Shown here: positions 43,157 to 52,419 of the stretch, one piece after another
How the letters are laid out: every line of letters begins with the position of its first letter
How positions within the stretch are numbered: position 1 is the first letter of the stretch
Source of the DNA: Cellulosimicrobium protaetiae
GTDB taxonomy: Bacteria > Actinomycetota > Actinomycetes > Actinomycetales > Cellulomonadaceae
Assembly: GCF_009708005.2 (NCBI RefSeq)
Contig: NZ_CP052757.1
Span: 3,286,001 to 3,350,000 of the forward strand
DNA length: 64,000 nt
Direction: 5' to 3'
Made by a program: the position numbers and the translations under genes
Notes under the pieces: generated by a model
The model's input: the letters and a program-made list of their open reading frames with translations, nothing else
Database searches by the model: none
Told to the model about the DNA's origin: nothing

Positions 43157-44703
43157 GGGCGGCGGTCACCGGGGTCACCGGGTACGTGGGCGGGCGGCTC
43201 GTGCCCGAGCTGCTGCGCGCGGGGTTCGACGTGCGCGCGCTGGCACGGCACCCCGAGCGGCTCGCGGGGCGCGAGTGGGTGCACGACGTCGAGACCGTCG
43301 CCGCGGACGCGGGTGATCTGGACCAGATCCGGGCCGCGCTCGAGGGTGCCGACGTCGCCTACTACCTCGTGCACTCGCTCGGCACCGGGAGCACGTTCGA
43401 GGCGCGCGACCGCCGCACCGCGCTCACGTTCGCGCGCGCGGCGCGCGAGGCGGGCGTCGGGCGGGTCGTGTACCTCGGCGGGATGTTCCCGGACGTCCCG
43501 GAGGGCGAGCTCTCGCGCCACCTGGCCTCGCGCAAAGAAGTCGGCGAGATCCTGCTCGCGTCCGGCGTCCCGACGACGGTCCTCCAGGCCGCGGTGATCC
43601 TCGGCTCCGGGTCCGCGTCGTTCGAGATGATGCGCTACCTCACCGAGCGGCTGCCGGCCATGACGACGCCGAAGTGGGTCGACAACCGCATCCAGCCCAT
43701 CGCGGTGCGGGACGTCCTGCGCTACCTCGTCGGGTCCGCGACGATGCCGACCGACGTCTCGCGCGCGTTCGACGTCGGCGGACCGGACGTCCTCACCTAC
43801 CGCGACATGATGCAGCGCTACGCGAAGGTCGCCGGGCTCCCCCGCCGCGCGATCGTCAGCGTCCCCGTGCTCACCCCGAAGCTGTCCAGCCACTGGGTCG
43901 GGCTCGTCACGCCCGTGCCGTCGGGCATCGCGCGGCCGCTCGTCGAGTCGCTCCAGCACGAGGTCGTGTGCCGGGAGCACGACATCCGGAGGTACGTCCC
44001 CGACCCGCCCGAGGGCCTGCTCGGGTTCGACCGGGCCGTCGAGCTGGCCCTGGAACGCATCCACGACGGCGAGGTCGTGACGCGCTGGTCGTCCGCCTCG
44101 ATCCCGGGAGCGCCGTCGGACCCGCTGCCGAGCGACCCCGACTGGGCCGGCGGCTCGCTGTACGTCGACGAGCGGCGCACGGTCGTGGACGCGCCGCGCG
44201 ACGTGCTCTGGCGCGTGGTCGAGGAGATCGGCGGGCAGGGCGGCTGGTACTCGTGGTCCCTCGCGTGGCGCGTGCGCGGGCTGCTCGACCGCGCCGTCGG
44301 CGGGCCCGGGCTGCGCCGCGGTCGGCGCGACGAGAGGCACCTGCGCGTCGACGACGAGCTCGACTGGTGGCGCGTCGAGGCGATCGAGCCCGGCCGTCGT
44401 CTGCTGCTCCGGGCCGAGATGCGCCTTCCGGGCCTCGCGTGGCTCGAGCTGCGCGTCGACGAGGCCGCCGCCGAGCTCCCCGACGCGACCGATCCCGACG
44501 CACCCGGCCCCGCGCCCGAGGACGCGACCGGACCCGGCCGGACCTACTTCGCGCAGCGCGCGCTGTTCTACCCGCACGGCCTCGCGGGCCAGCTCTACTG
44601 GTGGTCGGTGAAGCCGTTCCACGGCGTCGTGTTCGGCGGGATGCAGCGCAACGTCGCACGAGCCGCCGAAGCCCTGTCCCGACCCGACCCTCGTCGTGCG
44701 TGA
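43153..44703 (+). CDS. NAD(P)-binding SDR fused to a DUF2867 domain
   Basis: A 516-residue two-domain protein. The N-terminal half is an atypical SDR/NmrA-like Rossmann domain (AAVTGVTGYVGGRLVPELL, residues 3-21; HPERL; VYLGGMF) similar to predicted NAD-dependent epimerases; the C-terminal half (from about residue 330, SLYVDERRTVVDAPRDVLW) is DUF2867, a START/polyketide-cyclase-like lipid-binding fold, here with GGQGGWYSW and RALFYPHGLAGQLYWW. Such fusions are widespread in actinobacteria, and their substrate is unknown; a hydrophobic or quinone-like ligand is a reasonable guess. The GTG start overlaps the topoisomerase stop by 4 nt (GTGA, 43153-43156), so the two are translationally coupled although no functional link is known. 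Confidence 0.88.
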   Translation: MRAAVTGVTGYVGGRLVPELLRAGFDVRALARHPERLAGREWVHDVETVAADAGDLDQIRAALEGADVAYYLVHSLGTGSTFEARDRRTALTFARAAREAGVGRVVYLGGMFPDVPEGELSRHLASRKEVGEILLASGVPTTVLQAAVILGSGSASFEMMRYLTERLPAMTTPKWVDNRIQPIAVRDVLRYLVGSATMPTDVSRAFDVGGPDVLTYRDMMQRYAKVAGLPRRAIVSVPVLTPKLSSHWVGLVTPVPSGIARPLVESLQHEVVCREHDIRRYVPDPPEGLLGFDRAVELALERIHDGEVVTRWSSASIPGAPSDPLPSDPDWAGGSLYVDERRTVVDAPRDVLWRVVEEIGGQGGWYSWSLAWRVRGLLDRAVGGPGLRRGRRDERHLRVDDELDWWRVEAIEPGRRLLLRAEMRLPGLAWLELRVDEAAAELPDATDPDAPGPAPEDATGPGRTYFAQRALFYPHGLAGQLYWWSVKPFHGVVFGGMQRNVARAAEALSRPDPRRA

Positions 44704-44769
44704 CGACCCGGGCCTGGCGCACCCGAGGGAGCGTCCCGTGCGCTGCCGCGCGACGTCCTCGGCGCACGG

Positions 44770-45267
44770 TCAGCGGCGGCGGCGGAACGCGAGCGGCTCC
44801 TCGACGTACGGCTCCCAGGCCGCGCGCTCGGCGTCGGTGATCCGTCGGGGCGCCCCGGTCGCCGCGTCGACCACGACGATCGTCGTCGCGGCCTTCGCGT
44901 AGGGGGCGCCGCCCGAGGTAGGGCCGGTGCGCTCGAACCGGGCCGCGCCGTCGTGCACCTCGTAGCAGACCTCCAGGCTCGCGCCGCCCAGGTGCCCGAT
45001 CCACAGCTCGACCCGCACGGGCGTGCGCGTGAAGCCGAGCGGTCGCAGGTACTCGATCTCCTGCCGCGCGACGAGCGTGTGGCTCGTCGCGGCCGGCCCG
45101 GTCTCCAGGACCGCGGTCGGCCAGGCGTCCTCGCCCGCCTCCGGGTGGGTCCAGAACGCGGTGATGCGCGCGTCCTCGAGCAGCCGGAACATCTCGACGT
45201 TGTTCACGTGCGCGTACGCGTCGAGGTCCGACCACCGCAGGGAGACGGGGACGTGCAGGCGGGTCAT
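44770..45267 (-). CDS. 4HBT-type acyl-CoA thioesterase
   Basis: A 165-residue single hot dog thioesterase. The active-site segment is SLRWSDLDAYAHVNNVEMFRLLEDAR (Asp13-Asp15 region, HVNN), the standard 4-hydroxybenzoyl-CoA thioesterase/YbgC-like motif, followed by VARQEIEYLRPL, where the second strand packs. The substrate is an unknown acyl-CoA. ATG 45267 is preceded by GAGGACC. It lies downstream of the dynamin-like pair on the same strand, separated by 173 nt that hold dyad repeats, and is convergent with the SDR-DUF2867 gene. Confidence 0.88.
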   Translation of the reverse strand: MTRLHVPVSLRWSDLDAYAHVNNVEMFRLLEDARITAFWTHPEAGEDAWPTAVLETGPAATSHTLVARQEIEYLRPLGFTRTPVRVELWIGHLGGASLEVCYEVHDGAARFERTGPTSGGAPYAKAATTIVVVDAATGAPRRITDAERAAWEPYVEEPLAFRRRR

Positions 45268-45370
45268 GGAGGGTCCTCTCGCTCGACGGGCACGGCCGGA
45301 CACGGGTGCCCCGGTCACCGACCGGGACCATTCTCCACCGGCCCGCCGAGCACGACACCACCCCGCGCCG

Positions 45371-45430
45371 AGAACGACATGGAGGTCGTCGTCGCGCCCA
45401 GAACGACCCTCAGGTCGTGTTCGGCGGAGA
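45371..45430. repeat. Two dyad repeats at 29-bp spacing 3' of the dynamin-like pair
   Basis: AGAACGACATGGAGGTCGT (45371) and AGAACGACCCTCAGGTCGT (45400) are nearly palindromic (ACGACC/GGTCGT cores) and spaced 29 bp. They lie 10-70 nt after the stop of the minus-strand GTPase gene. They recall, but are not identical to, the 21-bp AGAACC...GGT repeats found 3' of four other genes. Confidence 0.45.
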
Positions 45431-45440
45431 GGCGGGGGAC

Positions 45441-47183
45441 TCAGGAGGCGGCGACGTGGGCCGCGGCGCGGCAGCTCGCGAGCGCGGAGAGCTCCTCGCC
45501 CACCGGGAGGCGCACGAGGCGGTCCGCGACCTGGCCGACGGCGTCGCGCAGGCGGCGGCGGGCCCGCGCTGCCCGCCGACGCCCACCCACGGACGCGGCG
45601 GCGCGCGAGACCAGGGCGACGAGGAGGCCGACGACGATGCCGCCGACCGCGAGCAGCGTCGGCCAGGGCATCTCCGGGGCCCCGGGGCCGCCGAGCGTCA
45701 GGACGGGGGTCGGTGGCTCGGGCAGCCGCAGGTACGTGAAGCCCCAGAGGGCGGCGAGCCACAGCAGCCCGACGCCGAGCGCCGCGAGCACGAGCCACTG
45801 GAACGCGCCGACGACGCGCCACCACACGGGTCGGCGGGACGCCTCGAGCTCGGTCCCGGCGACCGCCTGGTCGAGCGCGTCGGCGAGGTCGGCCGCACCC
45901 TCGGAGGCCCGACGCCGCACGGCGAGCGCCCAGTCGTCCGGCACGCCCGCCGTGGCCTCCGCCGCGTAGTCGCGCACGGCCGTCTGCGCCCCGGCACGCA
46001 GCGCCGCACCGACCGCGGGGAGCGAGGTCCGCGCGAGCTCGGGGCGGACCTCGGCCTCGCCTGCCCCGAGCTCCTTCGCCGTGCGCGCCCGGGCCGAGCC
46101 CGGAGCCGGACCGGTCCGCAGCCCGATGCGGCGCAGCGGGTCGGGCCGGAACCGCCCGACCCAGCGCGTGACGGGCCAGCCGGTCGCGGCGCGCGCGTCG
46201 CGGACCGCCGAGCCCCGCACGGCCGCCACGACCGTCGGTACGCCCGCGGCGGCCTCGAGCGCGTCGACGAGGCCGTCGCGCGCCCGTCGGGCGGCACGCT
46301 CGGGCACGGGTTCGCCGCACGCGGCGGCGACCCGACGGGCCACGGCGCGCACGTCGGCGGCGAGCCGGTCGTTCGCCGCGCGCCGCCGCGCCGCGGCGTC
46401 CGCGAGCAGCGTGCGGAGCTCGTCCAACCCCTGCCCCGTGCGCGCCGAGACCCCGAGCACGCGTGCGTCGGCGAGCCCGTCCTCGGCGGCGAGCCGGCGC
46501 AGGTCCGCGAGGCACGCGTCCGCGTCGGCAGGGGCGAGCCGGTCGACCTGGTTGAGCACGAGCACGACGACCGCGCCGTGCCCGGCGAGCGGACGCAGGT
46601 ACCGCTCGTGCAGCGCCGCGTCGGCGTACTTCTGGGGGTCCACGACCCACACGAGCAGGTCCGCCCGCTCGACCAGGCGCTCCGCGCGCACACGGTGCTC
46701 GACGACGACCGAGTCGTGGTCCGGCAGGTCGAGCAGCACGAGACCGCTCGTGACCTCGCCCGCGCGCCGCCCCCGCAGCAGGCCGCGCAGCCCACCGCCC
46801 GAGCGCGCGTCACCCGGGTCCCCCGACGTGAGCGGCGTGCCCATCTCGTGCCGACGCCGCACCTCGAGCCAGTCGAGGAGCGCGCCCACCGCGGGCGAGC
46901 CCGCGGGACCCCACACGGCCGCGAGCGGGTGCGAGGTCGTCGGGCGCTGCACCCCGACCGTCGCGAGGTCGTCCCCGGCCAGCGCGTTGAAGACCGACGA
47001 CTTGCCCGACCCCGTCGCGCCGGCGAGCGCGACGACGGTGTGGTCGGCCGAGAGCCCCGCGCGCTCGCGGGCACGCGCGACGACGGTGCGCGCGTCGGCG
47101 AGGAGGTCGGCGTCCACGCGCCCTTCGCCTGCGCGAACGGCGGTCTCGAGGGCGGTCGTGCGTGCGGAGAGGTCGATGCTCAT
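45441..47183 (-). CDS. Dynamin-like/YfjP-type GTPase with C-terminal membrane helices (pair A, second gene)
   Basis: A 580-residue GTPase. Motifs: P-loop AGATGSGKSS (about residues 54-63), switch Thr region RPTTSH (80-85), G3 DLPDHDS (152-158), G4 NQVD (211-214), G5-like SARTGQG (246-252). After the GTPase domain comes a long helical stretch, then two hydrophobic helices (about 448-472 and 510-530) and a basic Arg/Ala-rich C-terminal tail. This is the build of bacterial dynamin-like or era-like membrane GTPases found as adjacent pairs in actinobacteria; roles proposed for such pairs include membrane fusion, septation and membrane-stress repair. The ATG overlaps the stop of the upstream GTPase by 4 nt (47180-47183). 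It is paralogous to the gene at 53139: both have WVVDPQKYAD. Confidence 0.82.
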   Translation of the reverse strand: MSIDLSARTTALETAVRAGEGRVDADLLADARTVVARARERAGLSADHTVVALAGATGSGKSSVFNALAGDDLATVGVQRPTTSHPLAAVWGPAGSPAVGALLDWLEVRRRHEMGTPLTSGDPGDARSGGGLRGLLRGRRAGEVTSGLVLLDLPDHDSVVVEHRVRAERLVERADLLVWVVDPQKYADAALHERYLRPLAGHGAVVVLVLNQVDRLAPADADACLADLRRLAAEDGLADARVLGVSARTGQGLDELRTLLADAAARRRAANDRLAADVRAVARRVAAACGEPVPERAARRARDGLVDALEAAAGVPTVVAAVRGSAVRDARAATGWPVTRWVGRFRPDPLRRIGLRTGPAPGSARARTAKELGAGEAEVRPELARTSLPAVGAALRAGAQTAVRDYAAEATAGVPDDWALAVRRRASEGAADLADALDQAVAGTELEASRRPVWWRVVGAFQWLVLAALGVGLLWLAALWGFTYLRLPEPPTPVLTLGGPGAPEMPWPTLLAVGGIVVGLLVALVSRAAASVGGRRRAARARRRLRDAVGQVADRLVRLPVGEELSALASCRAAAHVAAS

Positions 47184-49270
47184 GCGCGCTCACCACCGAG
47201 GAGGCGGCGCCAGAACCCGGGGCGCCGCGCGGGCTCGGCACCGTCCTCGTCCGGCGCCACGACCGGCTCGTCCGGCGCCCGCGGGCCCGCGCCGCGCAGG
47301 AGCCGCGCGGCGTGCCGGCCGACCGGGGTGCGGCCCGCGTCGGACGCCACACCCCGCGCGGAGCGCTCGACGCGCGCCGCCGCCTCGACCGCCCGCGCCG
47401 CCTCCCGGACCGAGCGCGCCGTCTCGTCCGCGTCGGCCGTGCCGAGCGCGTCGAGCTGGGCCGTGTAGCGCCGGGCCTCGTCGTCGAGGACGGCGCGCAC
47501 ACGTTCGCCGAGGCGCTCGCGCGCGGTCCGCGTCAGACGCCGCACGGCGTCGTCGCCGAACACCGCCTCGAGGAGCTTCTGCGCCAGGATCGCCGTGCCT
47601 CCCGCGATGCCGACCTCGGCACCGGTGAGGCCGCCGGTGGACGCGAACACCACGACCATGAGGCTCAGCCCGAGGCCGTTGATCCCGAACGACAGGGCGC
47701 GCGCCGCCCCACGCTTACCCGCACCCTGCTCGCGCACGAGGTCCAGCACGTCGGACTGCCACCCGCGGATCTCTTCCGCGACCCGCGCCCGCGCGCCCGC
47801 CGACGAGCGCGACAGGTCGAGCCCGTCGAGCAGCGCGGTCCCCGCCGGGTCGGCACGCCACCCGCCGTACGCGCGCTCCGCGGCCGCGTCCGTCGCGTCC
47901 AGGACGACGGCCTCCAGGCCGTGCGCGATCGCCTGCTCGACCTGCGGCGCCTGCGCGGGACGCCCGCGGAAGAACGCCGCGACGGCGTCGCGCACGCGCC
48001 CCACGCCCTGCTCGACCGAGCGGAACAGCTCGCTCGTCCCGACGAAGTCCTGCCAGCGTGCGAGCACCTCGCCGCGCAGCAGCGCGCCGTCGCTCGTCGC
48101 CGCGTCCACCGTGGCCGCGGCCTCGTCGTAGGCGCGCCCGACGACGGCCCGCAGCCGCGCGTCGGACGTCGCCTGGGCGTCGGCCGCGCCGGCGACGAGG
48201 ACCGCGCGCCGCACCAGGTCGACCACGACGCCGTCGCGCGTGGCGGTCGCGACCCTGTCGCGCGCGTCGCCGTCGGCGCCCAGCGCGGACAGCCACGACG
48301 CGACCTCCGCGACGGACTGCTCCGGCAGGAAGCCGTCGACCAGCTCGGACTCCCCCACGACGAACAGCGGCGCGGCGTCCAGCCCGTTCTCGTCCATCAT
48401 GCGGCGCAGGTCGTCTGCCACCGCCTCGGCGCCCGGGTCGACCCGGTCGAGCACGATCGCGACCTGCGCGCGCCGCTCGGCCGCGCGGTGCAGCAGGTCC
48501 CACGGGACCGCGTCGGCGTAGCGCGCCGCGGTCGTGACGAAGAGCCACAGGTCCGCCGCCGCGAGGAGCTGGGCCGCGAGCTCGCGGTTCGCCGTCTCCA
48601 CGGAGTCGACGTCGGGCGCGTCCACGAGCGCGAGCCCCTGCGGCAGCGCGTCGCTCGCCACGAGTCGCAGCGTGCGCGTCGGGTCGGCCGGGCTCGCTGT
48701 CGAGGTGCCGGGAGTCTCGCGGGGTGCGGCCGTCTCGCGCGCGGCCGCGACGGAACCCCGCCCGTGCTCGCTCACGCGCGCGAGACCGGGCAGCACGCGG
48801 TCGGTCGAGAACCACCGCTCGTCGAGCGGGTGGTGGACCAGGACGGGGGCGCGCGTCGTCGGGCGCAGCACGCCCGGTGCGGACACGTGCTCGCCGAGCA
48901 GGGAATTCACGAGCGTCGACTTCCCCGCGCCGGTCGACCCGCCGACGACGACGAGCAGCGGCGCGGCGTGCGACCGCAGCCGTGGCAGCAGGTAGTCGTC
49001 GAGCTGGTGCACCGCCAGGTCGAGGTCCTCGCGCGCCGCCACCGAGCCCGGCAGGTCGAGCGGCAGCCGCGCGGCCGCGAGCCGGCCGCGCAGGATCTCC
49101 AGGGACTCGACGAGACCGGCCGTCGCCGCAGCGCCGGCGGCGACCGCCCCACCCGGGGCAGCTGCGTCACGGGCACTCGCGTCACGAGCAGTCACGTCAT
49201 GGGCACCGGCGTCCCCGGACGACACGTCCGAGCGGGCCGCGTCGTCTCCGTCGTCACCGCTGGCCGTCAT
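47180..49270 (-). CDS. Dynamin-family GTPase (pair A, first gene)
   Basis: A 696-residue protein. A disordered Ala/Asp-rich N-terminus (1-50) precedes the GTPase domain: P-loop GGSTGAGKST (110-119), VLRPTTRAPV (134-143), G3 DAPDVDS (217-223), and a degenerate G4 VLDRVD (273-278) in place of NKxD. A helical stalk-like region follows, with hydrophobic helices around residues 545-590 (LGLSLMVVVFAS) and a basic C-terminal tail ending FWRRLLGGERA. P-loop and G3 resemble the DynA/IniA type of bacterial dynamin-like proteins. The ATG at 49270 is preferred over a TTG 18 nt upstream. It is co-transcribed with the second GTPase by 4-nt overlap; pairs of this type usually act as heteromers. Its paralogue in this window is the gene at 54722. 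Confidence 0.82.
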   Translation of the reverse strand: MTASGDDGDDAARSDVSSGDAGAHDVTARDASARDAAAPGGAVAAGAAATAGLVESLEILRGRLAAARLPLDLPGSVAAREDLDLAVHQLDDYLLPRLRSHAAPLLVVVGGSTGAGKSTLVNSLLGEHVSAPGVLRPTTRAPVLVHHPLDERWFSTDRVLPGLARVSEHGRGSVAAARETAAPRETPGTSTASPADPTRTLRLVASDALPQGLALVDAPDVDSVETANRELAAQLLAAADLWLFVTTAARYADAVPWDLLHRAAERRAQVAIVLDRVDPGAEAVADDLRRMMDENGLDAAPLFVVGESELVDGFLPEQSVAEVASWLSALGADGDARDRVATATRDGVVVDLVRRAVLVAGAADAQATSDARLRAVVGRAYDEAAATVDAATSDGALLRGEVLARWQDFVGTSELFRSVEQGVGRVRDAVAAFFRGRPAQAPQVEQAIAHGLEAVVLDATDAAAERAYGGWRADPAGTALLDGLDLSRSSAGARARVAEEIRGWQSDVLDLVREQGAGKRGAARALSFGINGLGLSLMVVVFASTGGLTGAEVGIAGGTAILAQKLLEAVFGDDAVRRLTRTARERLGERVRAVLDDEARRYTAQLDALGTADADETARSVREAARAVEAAARVERSARGVASDAGRTPVGRHAARLLRGAGPRAPDEPVVAPDEDGAEPARRPGFWRRLLGGERA

Positions 49271-49412
49271 ACCGCCAGTCTGCCGCAACGCCGCTGGTCA
49301 GGCCCGGTGTGACGACGGCGCGGCGGCCGCCCCGCCGCGCGAGGTCGACCCGCCCGGCACGGGATCGGCCCTCCGAGGGTCGATCGCGGAGGGTCGATCG
49401 CGTGGTCGTGCC

Positions 49413-50447
49413 TCACTCCCCCAGTCGGCGCCGGAGCCACGCGACCCCGACCTCGGCCTGCGCGCGCTGGAACGCCCGCACGTGCGGGATGCCCGGCGGC
49501 GCAGGGTCGAGCGAGGACTTGAGGAAGTACCCCGTGATCGCCGCGAGGTAGCAGGTCACGGCATCAGGGTCGACGTCGCGCGGCGGCGGGTGGCGGCGCA
49601 GCACCTCCTCCGGCGGCGGCCCGCCCTCGACCTGCACGGCGGGGAGCATCCCGACCGCGTCGCAGAAGGCGGCGCCGCGCGATGCGTACGGCCAGTCGAC
49701 GGCGACGGCGACGAGCCCGCTCGGGGCGGGGCCGTCCGCTTCGCGGGACCACGCGCCAGGTCTCTCGTCGGGCCGGGTGAGAGGCCCCGCGTCCGGCTCG
49801 ACGAGCAGCGCGTTGTCACCCCGGAGGTCGCCGTGGACGAGGTGGTCTCCCGCCGTCGCCTCGGGCCACGGCGCGGCGAGCGTGGCAAGGTCGTCGAGCC
49901 GCGCGGAGACCCAGGGGTCGTACGTGCCCAGGCCCGGCGGTCGCCGGTCGGCCAGGTCCTCCCACTCGCGCCACTCGGCCGTGTCCGCGAACCGAGGCAG
50001 GGACGTGTCGCCCGGGACGTGGATCTCCGCGACCCGGCGCGCGAGGTCGGCCACGGCCGCGAGCTCGTCGTCCCGCCACGGTGTCCGGACAGAGCGCCCC
50101 GGCACGACGTCGAACGCCAGCGCGACCCACTCGCCGGCGCCGTCGAGGTCGGCGTCGAGGACCCACCGGAGCGCGGGTGCCGGGGTCCGGTCGGGCAGCG
50201 CCGCGGCGACGCGCGCCTCGAGCCGGTACAGGTCGCGGGTGAACGCGTGCTCGGGCCCGACCGCCTTGACGAACACGCCGCCCGTCGGCGTCCGCAGGGT
50301 CGACGCGAGCCCCTGCGAGTAGCCGCCGTCGTGGCTCGTCCATCCGGAGACCGCGGCGCCCAGACGTGCCTCGATCGCGGCACGCACCGCCGTCGGGAGC
50401 TCGGGCCAGGCCGGGCGGGTGCGTGAGGGAGCGAGATCGGCGGTCAT
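49413..50447 (-). CDS. Aminoglycoside phosphotransferase (APH)-fold kinase
   Basis: A 344-residue protein of the APH/choline-kinase fold. Supporting motifs are VFVKAVGPEH (ATP-binding Lys, about residue 61), the catalytic loop LVHGDLRGDNALL (HGDxxxxN, about residues 212-224) and VAVDWPYASRGAAFCDAVGML (metal-binding Asp, about residue 255). Members phosphorylate small molecules such as antibiotics, choline or sugars; the substrate of this one is not evident and resistance should not be assumed. ATG 50447 is the first start matching the family. It lies between GTPase pair A and ettA on the same strand. A 14-bp tandem repeat GAGGGTCGATCGCG (49375-49402) follows its stop. Confidence 0.85.
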   Translation of the reverse strand: MTADLAPSRTRPAWPELPTAVRAAIEARLGAAVSGWTSHDGGYSQGLASTLRTPTGGVFVKAVGPEHAFTRDLYRLEARVAAALPDRTPAPALRWVLDADLDGAGEWVALAFDVVPGRSVRTPWRDDELAAVADLARRVAEIHVPGDTSLPRFADTAEWREWEDLADRRPPGLGTYDPWVSARLDDLATLAAPWPEATAGDHLVHGDLRGDNALLVEPDAGPLTRPDERPGAWSREADGPAPSGLVAVAVDWPYASRGAAFCDAVGMLPAVQVEGGPPPEEVLRRHPPPRDVDPDAVTCYLAAITGYFLKSSLDPAPPGIPHVRAFQRAQAEVGVAWLRRRLGE

Positions 50448-50520
50448 GCCGCGCGATCTTGCCGACCTCGGCAGCGCGACGTCAACGCGTTTCCACGGTT
50501 CCTCGGGCACCCCGGACGCG

Positions 50521-50555
50521 CCGACGCCGGGCAGGAACGTGTCCTGCCCGGCGTC
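50521..50555 (-). terminator. Terminator hairpin after ettA
   Basis: A perfect 15-bp stem (50521-50535 with 50541-50555) with loop ACGTG lies 44 nt beyond the ettA stop. Confidence 0.75.
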
Positions 50556-50599
50556 GTGAGTCGATCGGTGCGTACGTCGACCGACGTCGTGCGACCAGA

Positions 50600-52282
50600 T
50601 CAGTCGCGCGTGAGCTTGCGGTACGTCACGCGGTGCGGACGGGCCGCGTCGGCGCCGAGGCGCTCGACCTTGTTCTCCTCGTACGAGGCGAAGTTGCCCT
50701 CGAACCAGTACCAGTTCGCCGGGTCCTCCTCGGTGCCCTCGTACGCGAGGATGTGCGTCGCGACCCGGTCGAGGAACCACCGGTCGTGGGACACCACGAC
50801 GGCGCAGCCGGGGAACTCGAGGAGCGCGTTCTCGAGCGAGCCGAGGGTCTCGACGTCCAGGTCGTTCGTCGGCTCGTCGAGCAGCAGGAGGTTGCCGCCC
50901 TGCTTGAGGGTGAGCGCGAGGTTGAGGCGGTTGCGCTCGCCGCCGGACAGCACGCCCGCGGGCTTCTGCTGGTCCGGGCCCTTGAACCCGAACGACGCGA
51001 CGTACGCGCGCGACGGGATCTCGACGTTGCCGACCTTGATGAAGTCGAGCCCGTCGGACACGACCTCCCACAGCGTCTTCTTGGGGTCGATGCCGCCGCG
51101 CGACTGGTCGACGTACGAGATCGAGACGGTCTCGCCGACCTTGAGGTCGCCGCCGTCGAGCGGTTCGAGCCCGACGATCGTCTTGAACAGCGTCGTCTTG
51201 CCGACGCCGTTCGGGCCGATGACGCCGACGATGCCGTTGCGCGGCAGCGTGAAGCTCAGGCCGTCGATGAGCTGACGCCCGTCGAAGCCCTTCTGCAGGT
51301 TCGACGCCTCGAGGACCAGGTTGCCCAGGCGCGGGCCCGGCGGGATCTGGATCTCCTCGAAGTCGAGCTTCCTCGTGCGCTCCGCCTCGGCCGCCATCTC
51401 CTCGTACCGGGCGAGGCGAGCCTTCGACTTGGTCTGGCGGCCCTTGGCGTTGGACCGGACCCACTCGAGCTCCTCCTTGAGGCGCTTGGCGAGCTTCGCG
51501 TCCTTCTTGCCCTGGACCTGGAGGCGTTCGCCCTTCTTCTCGAGGTAGGTCGAGTAGTTGCCCTCGTAAGGGTAGAGGCGACCGCGGTCGACCTCGCAGA
51601 TCCACTCCGCGACGTGGTCGAGGAAGTACCGGTCGTGGGTGACGGCGAGGATCGCGCCCGGGTACGTCGCGAGGTGCTGCTCGAGCCACAGGACGGACTC
51701 GGCGTCCAGGTGGTTCGTGGGCTCGTCGAGCAGGAGCAGGTCCGGCTTCTCGAGCAGGAGCTTGCACAGCGCGACGCGGCGGCGCTCACCACCGGAGAGC
51801 ACCGACACGTCGGCGTCCGGCGGCGGGCAGCGCAGCGCGTCCATCGCCTGCTCGAGCTGGGAGTCGAGGTCCCACGCGTCGGCAGCGTCGATCGCCTCCT
51901 GCAGCGTGCCCATCTCGGCGAGGAGCGCGTCGAAGTCGGCGTCGGGCTCCGCCATGAGCGCGGAGATCTCGTCGAAGCGCTGCTTTTTGGCGAGGATGTC
52001 CGCGACGGCCTCCTGGACGTTGCCGAGGACGGTCTTCTCCTCGTTGAGCGGCGGCTCCTGCAGCAGGATGCCGACGCTGTAGCCCGGGGAGAGGCGTGCC
52101 TCGCCGTTCGAGGGCGTGTCCAGGCCGGCCATGATCTTGAGGATCGTGGACTTCCCGGCGCCGTTGGGGCCCACGACGCCGATCTTGGCGCCGGGCAGGA
52201 AGTTCAGGGAGACGTCGTCGAGGATGACCTTGTCTCCGTGCGCCTTGCGCGCCTTGTACATGGAGTAGATGAACTCAGCCAC
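50600..52282 (-). CDS. ettA: Energy-dependent translational throttle protein EttA (ABC-F)
   Basis: A 560-residue ABC-F protein with two ATPase domains and no membrane part. It gates the ribosomal E site according to ATP/ADP ratio. Domain 1 has Walker A GPNGAGKST (about residues 40-48), signature LSGGERRRVALCKLLL and LLLDEPTNHLDAESV; the inter-domain linker includes the basic PtIM segment; domain 2 has GPNGVGKTT, LSGGERNRLNLALTL and LLLDEPTNDLD. The N-terminus AEFIYSMYKARKAHGDK is typical, which fixes the start at the GTG at 52282. The C-terminus ends in the KLTRD motif usual for EttA. It is transcribed in the same direction as ssb and the dynamin-like pairs, but with its own terminator. Confidence 0.96.
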   Translation of the reverse strand: MAEFIYSMYKARKAHGDKVILDDVSLNFLPGAKIGVVGPNGAGKSTILKIMAGLDTPSNGEARLSPGYSVGILLQEPPLNEEKTVLGNVQEAVADILAKKQRFDEISALMAEPDADFDALLAEMGTLQEAIDAADAWDLDSQLEQAMDALRCPPPDADVSVLSGGERRRVALCKLLLEKPDLLLLDEPTNHLDAESVLWLEQHLATYPGAILAVTHDRYFLDHVAEWICEVDRGRLYPYEGNYSTYLEKKGERLQVQGKKDAKLAKRLKEELEWVRSNAKGRQTKSKARLARYEEMAAEAERTRKLDFEEIQIPPGPRLGNLVLEASNLQKGFDGRQLIDGLSFTLPRNGIVGVIGPNGVGKTTLFKTIVGLEPLDGGDLKVGETVSISYVDQSRGGIDPKKTLWEVVSDGLDFIKVGNVEIPSRAYVASFGFKGPDQQKPAGVLSGGERNRLNLALTLKQGGNLLLLDEPTNDLDVETLGSLENALLEFPGCAVVVSHDRWFLDRVATHILAYEGTEEDPANWYWFEGNFASYEENKVERLGADAARPHRVTYRKLTRD

Positions 52283-52419
52283 AGCCTGTCGTTCCACCGT
52301 TTCGGTCGGGAGAGGTACGGGATTCGTCGACCACTCAGCCTACGCGGTCGGGCCGCCGCGGCGCGCCCGACCGCGCCGCGACCCGCGCGGGTCGCAGCGC
52401 CGCCCACGCGGGTCGCTGC

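Noticed and set aside
49413-50447. The APH-fold gene as an aminoglycoside resistance gene
   Set aside because: The fold is shared by many small-molecule kinases, and no subfamily-specific residues could be identified.
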